Positions 11,799 to 21,752 are shown, numbered from the stretch's first letter. The stretch is DNA of 64,000 nt from Breznakia pachnodae (GCF_030814225.1 NZ_JAUSUR010000007.1:164941-228940), one strand, 5' to 3'. Notes: generated from the letters alone by a model not told the origin. Program-made: numbers and translations.

Positions 11799-12749
11799 TT
11801 ATCGTTGTCCAGCGTCGTAAATCTTTCCAGCTGCCTTTGGACCAACCGAACGTTTCGCAAATAGAATCAATGCGATAATCGTTAGTACATAAGGGATACT
11901 GTAGAAAAATTCTGTTGGTAATCCTGATAGTCCAGGAATGTTTCCAGAGTATGATGAAATGATTTCTGAGAAACCAAAGAATACTCCAGTAAACAGACAG
12001 CCAAGCGGATGCCATTTTCCAAATACCAAACATCCAAGTGCAATAAATCCAACACCATGAATTACACTGGCACTAAATTGAATATTTGTAGTCAGAACCA
12101 TAATCCCACCAGCTAGACCACCTAAGAAACCAGAAGTTAAAACACCGATATAACGCATTTTAGCCACATTAATTCCCATAGACGCACTTGCTTGTGGAAA
12201 TTCTCCACATGAGCGCAGACGTAATCCAAAACGTGTCTTATACATTAAGAAGTATGTGATCAACACAAGCGCTACCGCAATAAAGAACGTTGGATACGTA
12301 TTATTAAAGAACATTGGTCCTAAGATCGGAATGTCCTTTAATATCGGAACTGATATCTTCGCAATATTTGTTGGGAAGTTTGGTGTTCTTTGTCCATCAA
12401 ATATTAATTGACATAAGTAAATTGCAATCCCTGTAGATAACATATTTAGTGCTACCCCAGAAATTGTCTGGTCTGCTTTCAGGTTAATCGAAACAAATGC
12501 ATGGATTGCTGAATATGCACACCCAACGATTGCCCCTACAAGAACTCCAATCCATGGAGTGAAATTACCAAATGTATCACTTAGTAAAATCGTTGCCGTT
12601 GCCGTTGCAAATGCACCAACCAACATAATACCTTCTAACGCAATGTTAATAACTCCACTACGTTCAGAGAATAAACCACCAAGTGCCGCAATAACAATCG
12701 GCGTTGCCATAATTAAAGCCGCGGGAAACATCTGTAGAAATAAATTCAT
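11799..12749 (-). CDS. nupC: Nucleoside ABC transporter permease (NupC/YufQ type)
   Basis: This 316-residue integral membrane permease of the BPD_transp_2 family has about eight to nine hydrophobic segments. Family blocks such as IALEGIMLVGAFATA (about 37-50) and TSGFLGGLAGGIMVL are visible. It pairs with the upstream permease, the double-ATPase and the BmpA lipoprotein to import purine or pyrimidine nucleosides (B. subtilis NupNOPQ and L. lactis BmpA-NupABC are characterised relatives). Start overlaps the nupB stop by 4 bp (ATGA). Confidence 0.92.
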   Translation of the reverse strand: MNLFLQMFPAALIMATPIVIAALGGLFSERSGVINIALEGIMLVGAFATATATILLSDTFGNFTPWIGVLVGAIVGCAYSAIHAFVSINLKADQTISGVALNMLSTGIAIYLCQLIFDGQRTPNFPTNIAKISVPILKDIPILGPMFFNNTYPTFFIAVALVLITYFLMYKTRFGLRLRSCGEFPQASASMGINVAKMRYIGVLTSGFLGGLAGGIMVLTTNIQFSASVIHGVGFIALGCLVFGKWHPLGCLFTGVFFGFSEIISSYSGNIPGLSGLPTEFFYSIPYVLTIIALILFAKRSVGPKAAGKIYDAGQR

Positions 12750-13882
12750 GCTTTTACTCCCCCTTCCACTTTATCATTCTCTATTTTATTACCATCGCCT
12801 TCTATTTTATCCGGCTTTTTCTTTTTCTTACCAAACTTACTAAGCAATAGTACAATACCATATTGCATAGCTACAAACAGTACAATACCTGCAGAAATAA
12901 TTTGGTTAATTTCTTTTGGGACACCTGCTGCTTGCATTAATGGAGCCATTACATTAAGTAGACCAAACAATAGTCCAGCTAACATAATTCCAATCGCATT
13001 AAATGCACCAACAAAGGCTACAGCAATTCCATCGAATCCATAGTTTTCAAAGGCTCCGATAACTCTACCCATATTAAATGTTCCAAGTGATATAACCGCA
13101 CCAGCCAGACCTGCAAGAGCTCCGGCAATCATCATTGAATAGATGACATTACGTTTCGTTTTCATTCCTGCATATTGTGCAGCATCTTCATTGAATCCTG
13201 TTGCTCGCAAGCTAAATCCAAATGATGTTTTATTTAAAATAAACCAATATGCGAATATAGCTAATCCAACAATTAAGATTCCCCAATTCAGACGAGAATT
13301 GTTTGTAATTGAACTTAAGAAATCACTTGATAATGAAGCTGATTCAGGTATGATTACAGTCTTTGAAATACTAGATCCTGGTAATGACTTCAAAATAAAG
13401 TTTGAGAAGTACATTCCAAAGTAATTCAACATAATACATACTACAACCTCATTGATCTTGTAACGGCTTTTTAGAAACCCTGGAATTAATCCCCAGATAG
13501 CCCCAGCAAGTGCTCCAGCAACTACACAGGCAATTGCGTGAATAACACCAGGTAATGGAACTAAAATAGCGACACAAATACTTGCACAGGCTCCAACCAT
13601 TACTTGTCCTTCTGCTCCAATATTAAACATTCCTGTACGATAAGCAAATGCTACCGATAATCCTGTTAATATGATTGGCAGAGAAGATACGATAAACTCA
13701 CCCGTATTACGTAAGTTGAAATTACCAAAATTATCAAAGGTAAAACCAACCAATCCTCGTAACATAGCGTTAAATAAAACCATTGGACTATAACCAGAAA
13801 TCACCAAGATGATAAGACCAAGAACAAGTCCCAATCCAACTGATATAAGTGATATTTTTATTGGTGAAAGGGTCTTTTTCAT
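12746..13882 (-). CDS. nupB: Nucleoside ABC transporter permease (NupB/YufP type)
   Basis: The second permease of the system has 378 residues, with roughly ten hydrophobic segments in the BPD_transp_2 fold. The block YRTGMFNIGAEGQVMVGACA (about 82-101) is diagnostic of this subfamily. A charged Lys/Glu/Asp-rich C-terminal tail (about 340-378) follows the last membrane segment and is an unusual but harmless-looking extension. It overlaps nupA by 4 bp on one side and nupC by 4 bp on the other, so the three are translationally coupled. Confidence 0.92.
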   Translation of the reverse strand: MKKTLSPIKISLISVGLGLVLGLIILVISGYSPMVLFNAMLRGLVGFTFDNFGNFNLRNTGEFIVSSLPIILTGLSVAFAYRTGMFNIGAEGQVMVGACASICVAILVPLPGVIHAIACVVAGALAGAIWGLIPGFLKSRYKINEVVVCIMLNYFGMYFSNFILKSLPGSSISKTVIIPESASLSSDFLSSITNNSRLNWGILIVGLAIFAYWFILNKTSFGFSLRATGFNEDAAQYAGMKTKRNVIYSMMIAGALAGLAGAVISLGTFNMGRVIGAFENYGFDGIAVAFVGAFNAIGIMLAGLLFGLLNVMAPLMQAAGVPKEINQIISAGIVLFVAMQYGIVLLLSKFGKKKKKPDKIEGDGNKIENDKVEGGVKA

Positions 13883-15402
13883 GATTCCTCTCCTTTCTTA
13901 GTTCCAGCCATATATAATCCAATATCTCTGAAATCTGTTTCTGAACGATCTAAGAAAGCAGTACATTCACCATCATGCATAACTGCAATTTTATCTGATA
14001 AATCTAAAATTTCATCTAAATCAAGTGAAACCAAAAGTACAGCAGTTCCTTTATCTCGTTCTTCAATTATACGTTTTTGAATATATTCAATGGCTCCTAC
14101 ATCCAACCCACGTGTTGGCTGTACAACCAATAATAGTTTAGGTTTACGTTCAATCTCTCTTGCGATGATTGCTTTTTGCTGATTTCCTCCAGACATACTG
14201 CGAGTTAAAGAATCTTTTCCTTCACCACTACGTACATCAAAAATCTCAATCAGACGATCTGCATGCTTATCAATCTCGTCTTTCTGTAAAATTCCACGTT
14301 TTGAGTATGGAGCATCACTGTAAGATTGCAACACTAAATTTTCTTTTAGTAGGAAATCCAATACTAGTCCATATTTATGACGATCCTCAGGAATATGTCC
14401 AACCCCTTTATCAAAGCGTTTCTTAATTGACATATTACTAATATCCTCACCATTCAGATTAATGCTTCCCTTATCGTTCTTCATCAATCCACATAATGCA
14501 TATATTAATTCACTTTGTCCATTGCCATCAACCCCGGCAACACCCACGATTTCACCAGCACGAACCTGCAAAGAGAAATCTTTTACTTTACGATTTTTAT
14601 CTTCATCACAGACATCAATATTCTTTACATCCAAAACAACTTCACCAGGATGTGCAGGACCCTTTTCAACATTAAAGTTAACATTACGTCCTACCATCAT
14701 TTCTGCCATTTCTTCTTTTGTTGTATCTGCAACATTTACGGTTGCAATATACTTCCCACGACGTAGGATACTACATTCATCTGCAACTGCCTTAATCTCT
14801 TGAAGTTTATGAGTAATCAAAAGAATACTCTTCCCTTCTTTTACTAACTTCTTCATAATAGCGATCAAATCATCAATTTCCTGCGGTGTCAACACTGCTG
14901 TTGGCTCATCAAATATAAGAATCTCCGCATCACGATACAACATTTTTAAGATTTCCACCTTTTGCTGTGTACCTACTGAAATATCTGAAATTTTCGCATC
15001 TGGATCAACTTTAAATCCATATTGATCTGATAAATCTAAAATCTTCTTTTTAGCTGTTTTATAATCAATCATGTGGTTTTTCATTGGTTCTTGACCTAAC
15101 ACAATGTTTTCAGTAACCGTAAATGATTCCACAAGCTTAAAATGTTGATGTACCATTCCAATATGCAATTCAGTAGCTAAATTAGGATCCATATCCTCGA
15201 TCAGTTTCCCTTTGACTTTAATTTCTCCAGAAGTTGGTTTATATAAACCAAATAAAATAGACATTAATGTCGATTTTCCAGCTCCATTCTCACCAAGTAA
15301 AGCATGAATAGATCCTTCCTTCAAACGAACGGTAACATCATCATTGGCCTTAATTCCAGGGAACTCTTTTGTAATGTTCAGCATTTCAACTGCATATTCC
15401 AT
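13879..15402 (-). CDS. nupA: Nucleoside ABC transporter, double ATP-binding protein (NupA/YufO type)
   Basis: This 507-residue fused ATPase has two ABC domains. The N-terminal domain has Walker A GENGAGKST (about 37-45) and Walker B LIFDEPTAVL. The C-terminal domain has a degenerate Walker A (GVDGNGQSE, about 290), signature SGGNQQKAI and QPTRGLD in place of the usual DEPTxGLD. This pattern is usual for sugar/nucleoside (Mgl/Rbs/Nup) ATPases. It powers the NupB/NupC permeases. It follows bmpA after a 76-bp gap holding a perfect 11-bp hairpin. Confidence 0.94.
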   Translation of the reverse strand: MEYAVEMLNITKEFPGIKANDDVTVRLKEGSIHALLGENGAGKSTLMSILFGLYKPTSGEIKVKGKLIEDMDPNLATELHIGMVHQHFKLVESFTVTENIVLGQEPMKNHMIDYKTAKKKILDLSDQYGFKVDPDAKISDISVGTQQKVEILKMLYRDAEILIFDEPTAVLTPQEIDDLIAIMKKLVKEGKSILLITHKLQEIKAVADECSILRRGKYIATVNVADTTKEEMAEMMVGRNVNFNVEKGPAHPGEVVLDVKNIDVCDEDKNRKVKDFSLQVRAGEIVGVAGVDGNGQSELIYALCGLMKNDKGSINLNGEDISNMSIKKRFDKGVGHIPEDRHKYGLVLDFLLKENLVLQSYSDAPYSKRGILQKDEIDKHADRLIEIFDVRSGEGKDSLTRSMSGGNQQKAIIAREIERKPKLLLVVQPTRGLDVGAIEYIQKRIIEERDKGTAVLLVSLDLDEILDLSDKIAVMHDGECTAFLDRSETDFRDIGLYMAGTKKGEES

Positions 15403-15422
15403 TTTATTCTCCTTTTCCTATA

Positions 15423-15448
15423 AATGGGAGAAATGACTTTCTCCCATT
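15423..15448 (-). promoter_or_regulatory. Perfect 11-bp hairpin between bmpA and nupA
   Basis: AATGGGAGAAA / TTTCTCCCATT with a 4-nt loop, lying 20 bases upstream of the nupA start. There is no strong T-tract after it, so it is better read as an mRNA-stabilising or attenuating hairpin. Such hairpins keep the solute-binding lipoprotein more abundant than its transporter. Confidence 0.6.
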
Positions 15449-15478
15449 ATATATTACTTATTCAATTGTTACGTTCTA

Positions 15479-16564
15479 TTAGTTAGTAGAACCGTTTGAA
15501 ATTGTTGGAGTTTCTCCAACTTCGATATCTCCAGCTATAATATCTTCAATTGCTTTATCTAAAGCAGCTTTAATATCATCACTTAAGTTAGGATTTTCTT
15601 CTGGGTATCCTACACCTTCTTCTTTAAGTGTGTATGTAGTGATTCCAGCTTCAAATTTGTCATCCATAACTGCTTGAGCAGCATCGTAAGTTGCAACATC
15701 TACACGTTTTAATGCAGAAGTTAAGATTACTGATTTTTTATTTCCATCTTCATCAGCTTCACCATATTCACCAGTTTCGTATTGGTCTTTATCAACACCT
15801 ACTACATAAACGATGTCTCCAGCTTCACTTCTAGTTTGAGCTTCTTTGATAACTCCATTACCTGCGTTTCCAGCAGCATGGAAGATAACTTTTACTCCAG
15901 CGTCATATTGTTTAGCAGCTAATGTTGTTGCTTTACCAGCATCATCATAACTTCCAACGTAGTCTACATGAATTTTAACATCAGGGTTAGCAGCAAGTGC
16001 TCCTTCTTCAAATCCAGCTTGGAAAGCTCCAATAACTTCACCTTCCATACCACCGATAAATCCAACATCATTAGATCCTAATTCTTTCGCTTCTAATGCA
16101 GCTGCAACTCCAGCTAAGTAAGAAGATTCGTTAGCAGCAAACAATGCACTTTCTACATTATCAGCTTCAACCACACCATCAATAATCAAGAATTTTGTGT
16201 CAGGATATTGTGATGCAACATCTGTCATAGCATCAACAAATAAATAACCAGCTGCGATTACGATATCATTCCCATCATCTGCCAATGTTGAAAGGTTAGT
16301 AGTGTAATCAGCTTCTGTTTTTGATTCTAGGAATGTATAACAACTTTTGTCTAATTTGTTGTCTTCAGCAAATTTTTCTACACCTTCCCAAGAACCTTGG
16401 TTGAATGAACGGTCATCAATACCACCCATGTCAGTAACAAATCCAATTTTGATCGGACATGTTTCATCTTTTGCGCTGTCATCTCCATCATCTGATGACC
16501 CACCACAACCAGTTAGAACTAGCATCAGGCAAGCCGCTACAGCAATAATACTAAATTTTTTCAT
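15479..16564 (-). CDS. bmpA: Nucleoside-binding lipoprotein, BMP family
   Basis: The 361-residue lipoprotein has a signal peptide and lipobox LVLTGC (Cys about 20), followed by an acidic linker. The Bmp/PnrA family core is present: IGFVTDMGGIDDRSFNQGSW (about 41-60), the VIAAGYLF region and FIGGMEGEVIGAFQAGF (about 170-185). It captures purine and other nucleosides at the membrane surface and delivers them to NupABC. GGAGG precedes the ATG. It lies 55 bp downstream of yjjW, enough room for an extra promoter, though I see no convincing one. Confidence 0.94.
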   Translation of the reverse strand: MKKFSIIAVAACLMLVLTGCGGSSDDGDDSAKDETCPIKIGFVTDMGGIDDRSFNQGSWEGVEKFAEDNKLDKSCYTFLESKTEADYTTNLSTLADDGNDIVIAAGYLFVDAMTDVASQYPDTKFLIIDGVVEADNVESALFAANESSYLAGVAAALEAKELGSNDVGFIGGMEGEVIGAFQAGFEEGALAANPDVKIHVDYVGSYDDAGKATTLAAKQYDAGVKVIFHAAGNAGNGVIKEAQTRSEAGDIVYVVGVDKDQYETGEYGEADEDGNKKSVILTSALKRVDVATYDAAQAVMDDKFEAGITTYTLKEEGVGYPEENPNLSDDIKAALDKAIEDIIAGDIEVGETPTISNGSTN

Positions 16565-16619
16565 CTTTACCTCCAGCTTTTCGCTTTTCTTTTGAAAAAT
16601 TTCAATCTGTATACTTTAT

Positions 16620-17459
16620 TTATACAATAATTATATCACTATGTCCGTTGTCTAAAACAACTTTTTTGAATTTTTCTGCATAATTTTCACTTACGCTTTC
16701 ATTTCCAAAGTACTCTATACCAACTGAGCGAACTCCATATGGACGGAATCGAAGAAGTTTATATGGAATGCCATCATGTAAATGCTGGCTTACATAAGTA
16801 ACTGTTGCTTCGTTTTGCGCATCTTGATTAGGAAGTAATACCGTTCTTACTTCCTCGAGTTTGTTTTTACTCTGCAAATAATCCAAATTCTTTTTGACTA
16901 ATATATTATTGTATTGGCAAATTTCATAGTGAAAGTCTTCATCACTTGCTTTCACATCGAGCATGACTCCATCACTTATATCAAGTAACGCTTCATGCTT
17001 TTCAAAATCAACCGCACCATTACTGTCAATCAAACAAGTCAGACCTAACTTCTTTGCTTCTTCAAACAGTTCCAGCAGAAAGTCAGCATATAGCATACAC
17101 TCTCCGCCACTGACGGTGATCCCCTCGATAAAAGCCAAATGTGGCTTTATATAATCGATAATATCCTGCACTGTCATTTCCTGTACTTTAGGAGACGATA
17201 GATGTGGACACACTTTAATACATGTATCACACTCCACACAGGCTTCTTTATTCCATATTACTTTTCCATCTACTTTAGATAAAGCATTTACTGGACACTT
17301 ATCTACACATACTCCACAATGATTACATAAATGTATCGTTTCTGGGTTGTGACAATATAAGCAGGAAAACGGACACCCCTGAACAAATATCGCTGTTCGA
17401 TTTCCTGGTCCATCAACATTTGAAAATGGAATAATTTTATTAACGAGTGCCTTTTTCAT
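16620..17459 (-). CDS. yjjW: YjjW family glycyl-radical enzyme activase
   Basis: This 279-residue radical-SAM protein carries the CX3CX2C cluster motif CPFSCLYC (Cys about 29, 33, 36). Two inserted ferredoxin-type 4Fe-4S motifs follow, CNHCGVCVDKCP and CVECDTCIKVCP (about 50-85), then GITVSGGECMLY, the GGE motif that helps bind SAM. It abstracts a hydrogen from a glycine of its partner to make the glycyl radical. Its start overlaps the end of yjjI by 20 bp, so the partner is unambiguous. The same yjjI-yjjW pair adjoins the deo genes in E. coli. Confidence 0.92.
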   Translation of the reverse strand: MKKALVNKIIPFSNVDGPGNRTAIFVQGCPFSCLYCHNPETIHLCNHCGVCVDKCPVNALSKVDGKVIWNKEACVECDTCIKVCPHLSSPKVQEMTVQDIIDYIKPHLAFIEGITVSGGECMLYADFLLELFEEAKKLGLTCLIDSNGAVDFEKHEALLDISDGVMLDVKASDEDFHYEICQYNNILVKKNLDYLQSKNKLEEVRTVLLPNQDAQNEATVTYVSQHLHDGIPYKLLRFRPYGVRSVGIEYFGNESVSENYAEKFKKVVLDNGHSDIIIV

Positions 17460-18945
17460 ACACTCTTCTGCTTAGTGCTTTTCCTTTTTCTTCTGCACCT
17501 TTACCATATGCTGTTACCTGATTTAATGAGGCTTCGTTGTTGCGTAATCTTTCAATTTCACTACGTTTCACTAAATAACCAGTTACTCGAACAACATCAT
17601 TATCAGCATTGTATCCAGTAAAGTAACGCATTCCACTTTTGAAAGCACCTTTGATAATATCTAATAATGCCTGTGGATTCTTATTCCATGTCTCATCAAA
17701 TTTAAAGATATCTCCAATACCAGACACAAAGTGCTTATGCATTTTCGCTTCCAGTAACAAGTGGTCTCTTAAGTCAGGTTCGTTTCCAATTGGAATACGA
17801 CATCCTGGTGAGTTATCAGTTCCATCGCTATCGATACCTACCTGCGCATGCATAACATAAGTATCGTTGCATCCTTCACAATACACACCATGGTGATCTT
17901 CCACCATGTCATGAATTGCATCAAGAATCTTAGAAGCTAACTCCTCTGCCTCCTTGCTGTGTCCATATCCTTTATTCTTATCAGTAATTCCTAATAACTT
18001 GTTGGTACACTCTGCCAAACCAACCACACCAAACATTCCAGTGAAGTTTTCTTGTTTCACAAAGCCTTCTTTCGCTAAGAAATTACTTTTAAAGAAACTT
18101 GATTCCTCTACAATATACGTAATTCGTTGATCCATATTCTTTAGTAATACTTCGACATAATGTGGAAGTATGTTATTAAGGAAGTCATCCTTATCTTTTG
18201 CTTGTAGGGCTGCGTAATATAAACGGATACGTGGCAATGTATATCCACCACCTGCAACTTTCAGTGCGTTATAGCAACTTACGATTGCATAATCTCCATT
18301 CATATCCTTTGAATACAATTCATCATTCGCAAAACTTGGTTTACTTGTTTCCAGCATACATTCTACACATTTGCGTGCAAACGCTTCACTTGTCTTTTCT
18401 GGATTATAAAGTAGTGTAAGGTTTGGAATAGCTAATTGCATTTCCTGTGTTAGTTCTAATACAATATGACCTACACGATTTTCTTCAGGTCCAATATTTG
18501 CATGGACAAATGAATCGGTAAGGGTTTTATCAATATGTTGTAAGAATAATTTCAATGCTTTTCTTGTCATTGCCTCATCTGTATCAAATGGTGCAAAAAG
18601 CGTTGAGAAGTTTCCTAAATATACAGGAAACGATGTAATACTTGGAACATGCTTATAGAAGATAAGCAGTGCATTCGTTGCTTCCCAAATATCTGTTGGT
18701 GGTTCAATCCCTAAGAATTCACACCCTTTTTTCATTAATAATTCATAGTCAGGAACAATATATCTTGGACGATAAGGCGCTAACCCTTCTCCTAAATCAC
18801 ATAACGCTCCATTTTCCAGTGCTTCCAGAAACTCTGGATCACGTGGCAATGAATCATCTTCACTCTCCGCAAGTCTTGCCAGTGTCAGGACTTGTTGTTG
18901 ATAGGTTAAAGTTGGATCTTTAATGATCTCACTTACTTTGCTCAT
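17440..18945 (-). CDS. yjjI: YjjI family glycyl-radical enzyme of unresolved function
   Basis: This protein of 501 residues is shorter than pyruvate formate-lyase (about 750) and of the YjjI size. The C-terminal glycyl-radical motif RVTGY is at 453-457 (radical on G456). A candidate thiyl-radical Cys is C313 in the loop VVGLAECTN. YCEGCND (about 355-361) adds two further Cys. ATG 18945 follows GAGGAGG at good spacing; an in-frame ATG five codons earlier has none. It lies between deoB and its activase yjjW. The context implies a substrate derived from (deoxy)nucleosides or pentose phosphates, but I do not know an established reaction. Confidence 0.92.
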   Translation of the reverse strand: MSKVSEIIKDPTLTYQQQVLTLARLAESEDDSLPRDPEFLEALENGALCDLGEGLAPYRPRYIVPDYELLMKKGCEFLGIEPPTDIWEATNALLIFYKHVPSITSFPVYLGNFSTLFAPFDTDEAMTRKALKLFLQHIDKTLTDSFVHANIGPEENRVGHIVLELTQEMQLAIPNLTLLYNPEKTSEAFARKCVECMLETSKPSFANDELYSKDMNGDYAIVSCYNALKVAGGGYTLPRIRLYYAALQAKDKDDFLNNILPHYVEVLLKNMDQRITYIVEESSFFKSNFLAKEGFVKQENFTGMFGVVGLAECTNKLLGITDKNKGYGHSKEAEELASKILDAIHDMVEDHHGVYCEGCNDTYVMHAQVGIDSDGTDNSPGCRIPIGNEPDLRDHLLLEAKMHKHFVSGIGDIFKFDETWNKNPQALLDIIKGAFKSGMRYFTGYNADNDVVRVTGYLVKRSEIERLRNNEASLNQVTAYGKGAEEKGKALSRRVYEKGTR

Positions 18946-18962
18946 AAATAGCCTCCTCAAAC

Positions 18963-20159
18963 TTATTTACGATATTTCACAATATCATCAAGCTTAGATA
19001 CTCCAATAGTGCCTTCTGGCATTTTCAAATCAAAGTTATCCACAATTGTAGCACCAACATTTGCAAATGTATCAAATATTGGCAATCCTTGTCCTTCTTC
19101 CATATCCGTACTGTACGCTAAGAACGGTACCATTTCTTTTGTATGATCACTTCCTTCGTAAGTTGGATCATTCCCATGATCCGCAACTACGATTATCAAA
19201 TCATCACTTTTTATCTCTTTTAATAACTGAGCCAGTAATACATCGAAACGTTCCAGTTCTTCACCATATCCTACCGGATTACGTCTGTGTCCCCATAGAG
19301 CATCAAAGTCTACCAGGTTTACAAAACATAAACCATGCCAATCCTTTTTCGCAATATCGATTGTCTGCTCCATCCCATGTACACTGCTCTTTGATTTATA
19401 TGCCTCAGTGATTCCTTCACCATCAAAGATATCATTAATTTTTCCAACACTGATAACATCAAGACCTGCATCTTTTAATACATTTAATGCTGTCTTACCA
19501 TAAGGTTTTAATGCATAGTCATGACGATTCGAAGTACGTACAAACTCACCCTTCTTACTTCCAGTATAAGGACGAGCAATTACTCTTCCTACTTTCCATT
19601 CTGGTTTCATTGTAAGTTCACGTGCAATCTCACAGTACTTATATAAATTATCCAAACCCATCGTTTCTTCATTACCACAAATTTGCAGTACTGAATCTGC
19701 TGATGTATATACAATCATATTTCCTGTTGCGATTTCCTCTTCACCAAACTCATCAAGAATTTCTGTACCACTCGCTGCCTTGTTTCCAATCACTTTGCGT
19801 CCAGTACGTTTTTCTAATTCATCAATTAGTTCTTTAGGGAATCCTGTTTCAGTAAAGGTCTGGAATGGTGTTTCAATATGCAACCCCATCATTTCCCAGT
19901 GACCAGTCATTGTATCTTTTCCAACACTAGCTTCTTTCATTCTTGTGTAAACTGCAATTGGTTTTTCTACTGCAGGTACTGATGCTAGTTTTGTCAGATT
20001 CGCAATTCCCATTTCTTGTAATGTAGGAATCTTGAAGTTTGGCATATGTTCACTAATATGACCTAAGGTATTTGCTCCTTTATCATATCCTTGTAGATCA
20101 TCTGCTCCTGCTCCTAGTGAATCCACTACAATTGTAAATACTCGATTATACTTTTTCAT
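18963..20159 (-). CDS. deoB: Phosphopentomutase
   Basis: DeoB interconverts (deoxy)ribose-1-phosphate and (deoxy)ribose-5-phosphate, linking nucleoside phosphorolysis to central metabolism. The protein has 398 residues, the family length. Alkaline-phosphatase-superfamily metal sites are visible: [10 protein letters not shown] (about 12-21), [15 protein letters not shown] with the phosphothreonine (about 83-95), and [19 protein letters not shown] (about 325-343). It lies between deoD and yjjI, 13 bp from deoD. No deoC (deoxyribose-phosphate aldolase), its usual companion, is in the window. Confidence 0.97.
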   Translation of the reverse strand: MKKYNRVFTIVVDSLGAGADDLQGYDKGANTLGHISEHMPNFKIPTLQEMGIANLTKLASVPAVEKPIAVYTRMKEASVGKDTMTGHWEMMGLHIETPFQTFTETGFPKELIDELEKRTGRKVIGNKAASGTEILDEFGEEEIATGNMIVYTSADSVLQICGNEETMGLDNLYKYCEIARELTMKPEWKVGRVIARPYTGSKKGEFVRTSNRHDYALKPYGKTALNVLKDAGLDVISVGKINDIFDGEGITEAYKSKSSVHGMEQTIDIAKKDWHGLCFVNLVDFDALWGHRRNPVGYGEELERFDVLLAQLLKEIKSDDLIIVVADHGNDPTYEGSDHTKEMVPFLAYSTDMEEGQGLPIFDTFANVGATIVDNFDLKMPEGTIGVSKLDDIVKYRK

Positions 20160-20172
20160 ATCTTATATGCCT

Positions 20173-20889
20173 CTATATTTTAATTGCACTTTCTAACGCA
20201 ATTTCCATCATCTCATTAAACGAATTTTGTCTTTGCTCTGCTGTTGTAACCTCACTTGTTACAAGAGAATCAGAGATTGTTAATAAACAAGCTGCTTTTT
20301 TTCCTAAGATATTCGCATTGTGGAATAATGCAAAGCTTTCCATTTCCACACATACACATCCATGTTTACTGTAGAATTCTTCATGTCCATCTACATTTGA
20401 TTCATGATAGAATACATCACTTGAATGAATACGATTCTCATGAACTGTTTTATTAATACTAGCTGCTGTTTCTTTTATTAATGTATTTAACTCTGCACTA
20501 GGTTTCATAACAGCACTTGCTTCACCACTTTGTGCTAATGCAAATGAAGACTCACTCCATGCATCATCAGCCAATACAATATCAAATAGTTTTAAATCTG
20601 CTGTATATGCTCCAGCACTACCGATACGAATAATTGCATCGATATCATAAAACTTAAATAACTCATATGAATAAATACCAATGCTTGGCATTCCCATTCC
20701 AGAACCCATTACCGAAATTCTTTTTCCTTTATAAGTTCCAGTGAATCCAAACATGTTACGTACATTATTAAACTGTGTAACATCTTCTAAATATGTCTCT
20801 GCTATATACTTTGCCCTCAGTGGATCACCAGGCATTAAAACTACTTTTGCAATATCCATTTCTTTTGCTTCAATATGTGGTGTTGCCAT
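20173..20889 (-). CDS. deoD: Purine-nucleoside phosphorylase, DeoD type
   Basis: This 238-residue hexameric-type PNP cleaves purine (deoxy)nucleosides to base and pentose-1-phosphate. It opens TPHIEAKEMDIAKVVLMPGD, has RIGSAGAY (about 87-94, phosphate site), VEMESFALF (about 180, ribose-binding Met-Glu) and SDSLVT, in which the catalytic Asp of this class sits. It is the first gene of the nucleoside operon. The 110-bp region to the divergent Crp/Fnr gene must hold the operon promoter; I find no clear consensus on the minus strand, which suits an activated promoter. Confidence 0.97.
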   Translation of the reverse strand: MATPHIEAKEMDIAKVVLMPGDPLRAKYIAETYLEDVTQFNNVRNMFGFTGTYKGKRISVMGSGMGMPSIGIYSYELFKFYDIDAIIRIGSAGAYTADLKLFDIVLADDAWSESSFALAQSGEASAVMKPSAELNTLIKETAASINKTVHENRIHSSDVFYHESNVDGHEEFYSKHGCVCVEMESFALFHNANILGKKAACLLTISDSLVTSEVTTAEQRQNSFNEMMEIALESAIKI

Positions 20890-20999
20890 TATTAAAAACC
20901 TCCATTATTTTCTTTTCTTAAATATAACTTTTATACCCATTTTTATATTATCTTAGTGTATAATTAAAGAAAAGGTCAAGTGTCCTAAAGGAGTTAAAA

Positions 21000-21752
21000 A
21001 TGTCATATATTTTAGACTATTGTAAGAAGCACCTACAAGAAGAGGATTATATTTTTATTTCTACCATATTTAAGAACTGCCCAGAGCACACGCAATCGCA
21101 GATGGAAATCATTAATTATGAAAAAAATCAGGCAATTATGGAAACCGGAGATGCCAACACTTATGTATATTTTTTACTAAAAGGTAAGGTTGCAATGGTA
21201 GATGAAAAAGTACCAAGTATTCCATTTACATTTGGTGAGTATAAAGCCATTGATGTACTAGGTGACTATGAGTTATTTTCAAACGTGTCTGGACGCTTCG
21301 TATCTTTACGTGCAAATACCCCATGCACTTGTATTCGCATTCAGTCTGGTGATTATATGAACTGGATCAAAGCAGATGTAAATGCTCTGTTTATTCGCGT
21401 TAATATGATTATGAGTGTATTAAGTAGAGAAACACAGTTTATGCGACAATTTATATTCTTAGATATGGAAACTAGAATCATTGTTTATTTCTATGAAGAA
21501 TATTTAAAACGTGAAGTTCCTCGCTCAATTAGGATAAATGCAACTCGTGAAGAAATTGCAGGTAAAATGGCTTGCAGCATCCGTACTCTTAATAGATCAT
21601 TACAGAAGATTGAAAAGAATGGTTTTATCACAAGATATCGTGGAAAGATTTATATTAGTATTGATCAATTTAAAAAAATAGAGTCATTCGTCACAAAAAA
21701 TAATATCTCAATTGATAAACTTTTATGGGATGGCCAAATCTTAGTTAAATAG
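21000..21752 (+). CDS. Crp/Fnr family transcriptional regulator, divergent to the nucleoside operon
   Basis: The protein of 250 residues has an N-terminal cyclic-nucleotide-binding-like beta barrel (about 30-130, including MEIINYEKNQAIMETGDANT). A helical linker follows, then a C-terminal winged helix with TREEIAGKMACSIRTLNRSL (about 182-201) as helix-turn-helix. No Cys cluster of the oxygen-sensing FNR type is present near the N-terminus. AAAGGAG precedes the ATG, and TATAAT at 20959-20964 is a likely -10. Position suggests it controls the deoD-pdp operon and itself. The ligand is unknown; a nucleoside or pentose-phosphate signal would fit. Confidence 0.88.
   Translation: MSYILDYCKKHLQEEDYIFISTIFKNCPEHTQSQMEIINYEKNQAIMETGDANTYVYFLLKGKVAMVDEKVPSIPFTFGEYKAIDVLGDYELFSNVSGRFVSLRANTPCTCIRIQSGDYMNWIKADVNALFIRVNMIMSVLSRETQFMRQFIFLDMETRIIVYFYEEYLKREVPRSIRINATREEIAGKMACSIRTLNRSLQKIEKNGFITRYRGKIYISIDQFKKIESFVTKNNISIDKLLWDGQILVK

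Noticed and set aside
15403-15478. A riboswitch between bmpA and nupA
   Set aside because: Only a simple 11-bp hairpin fits in the 76 bases; no conserved aptamer layout is visible.
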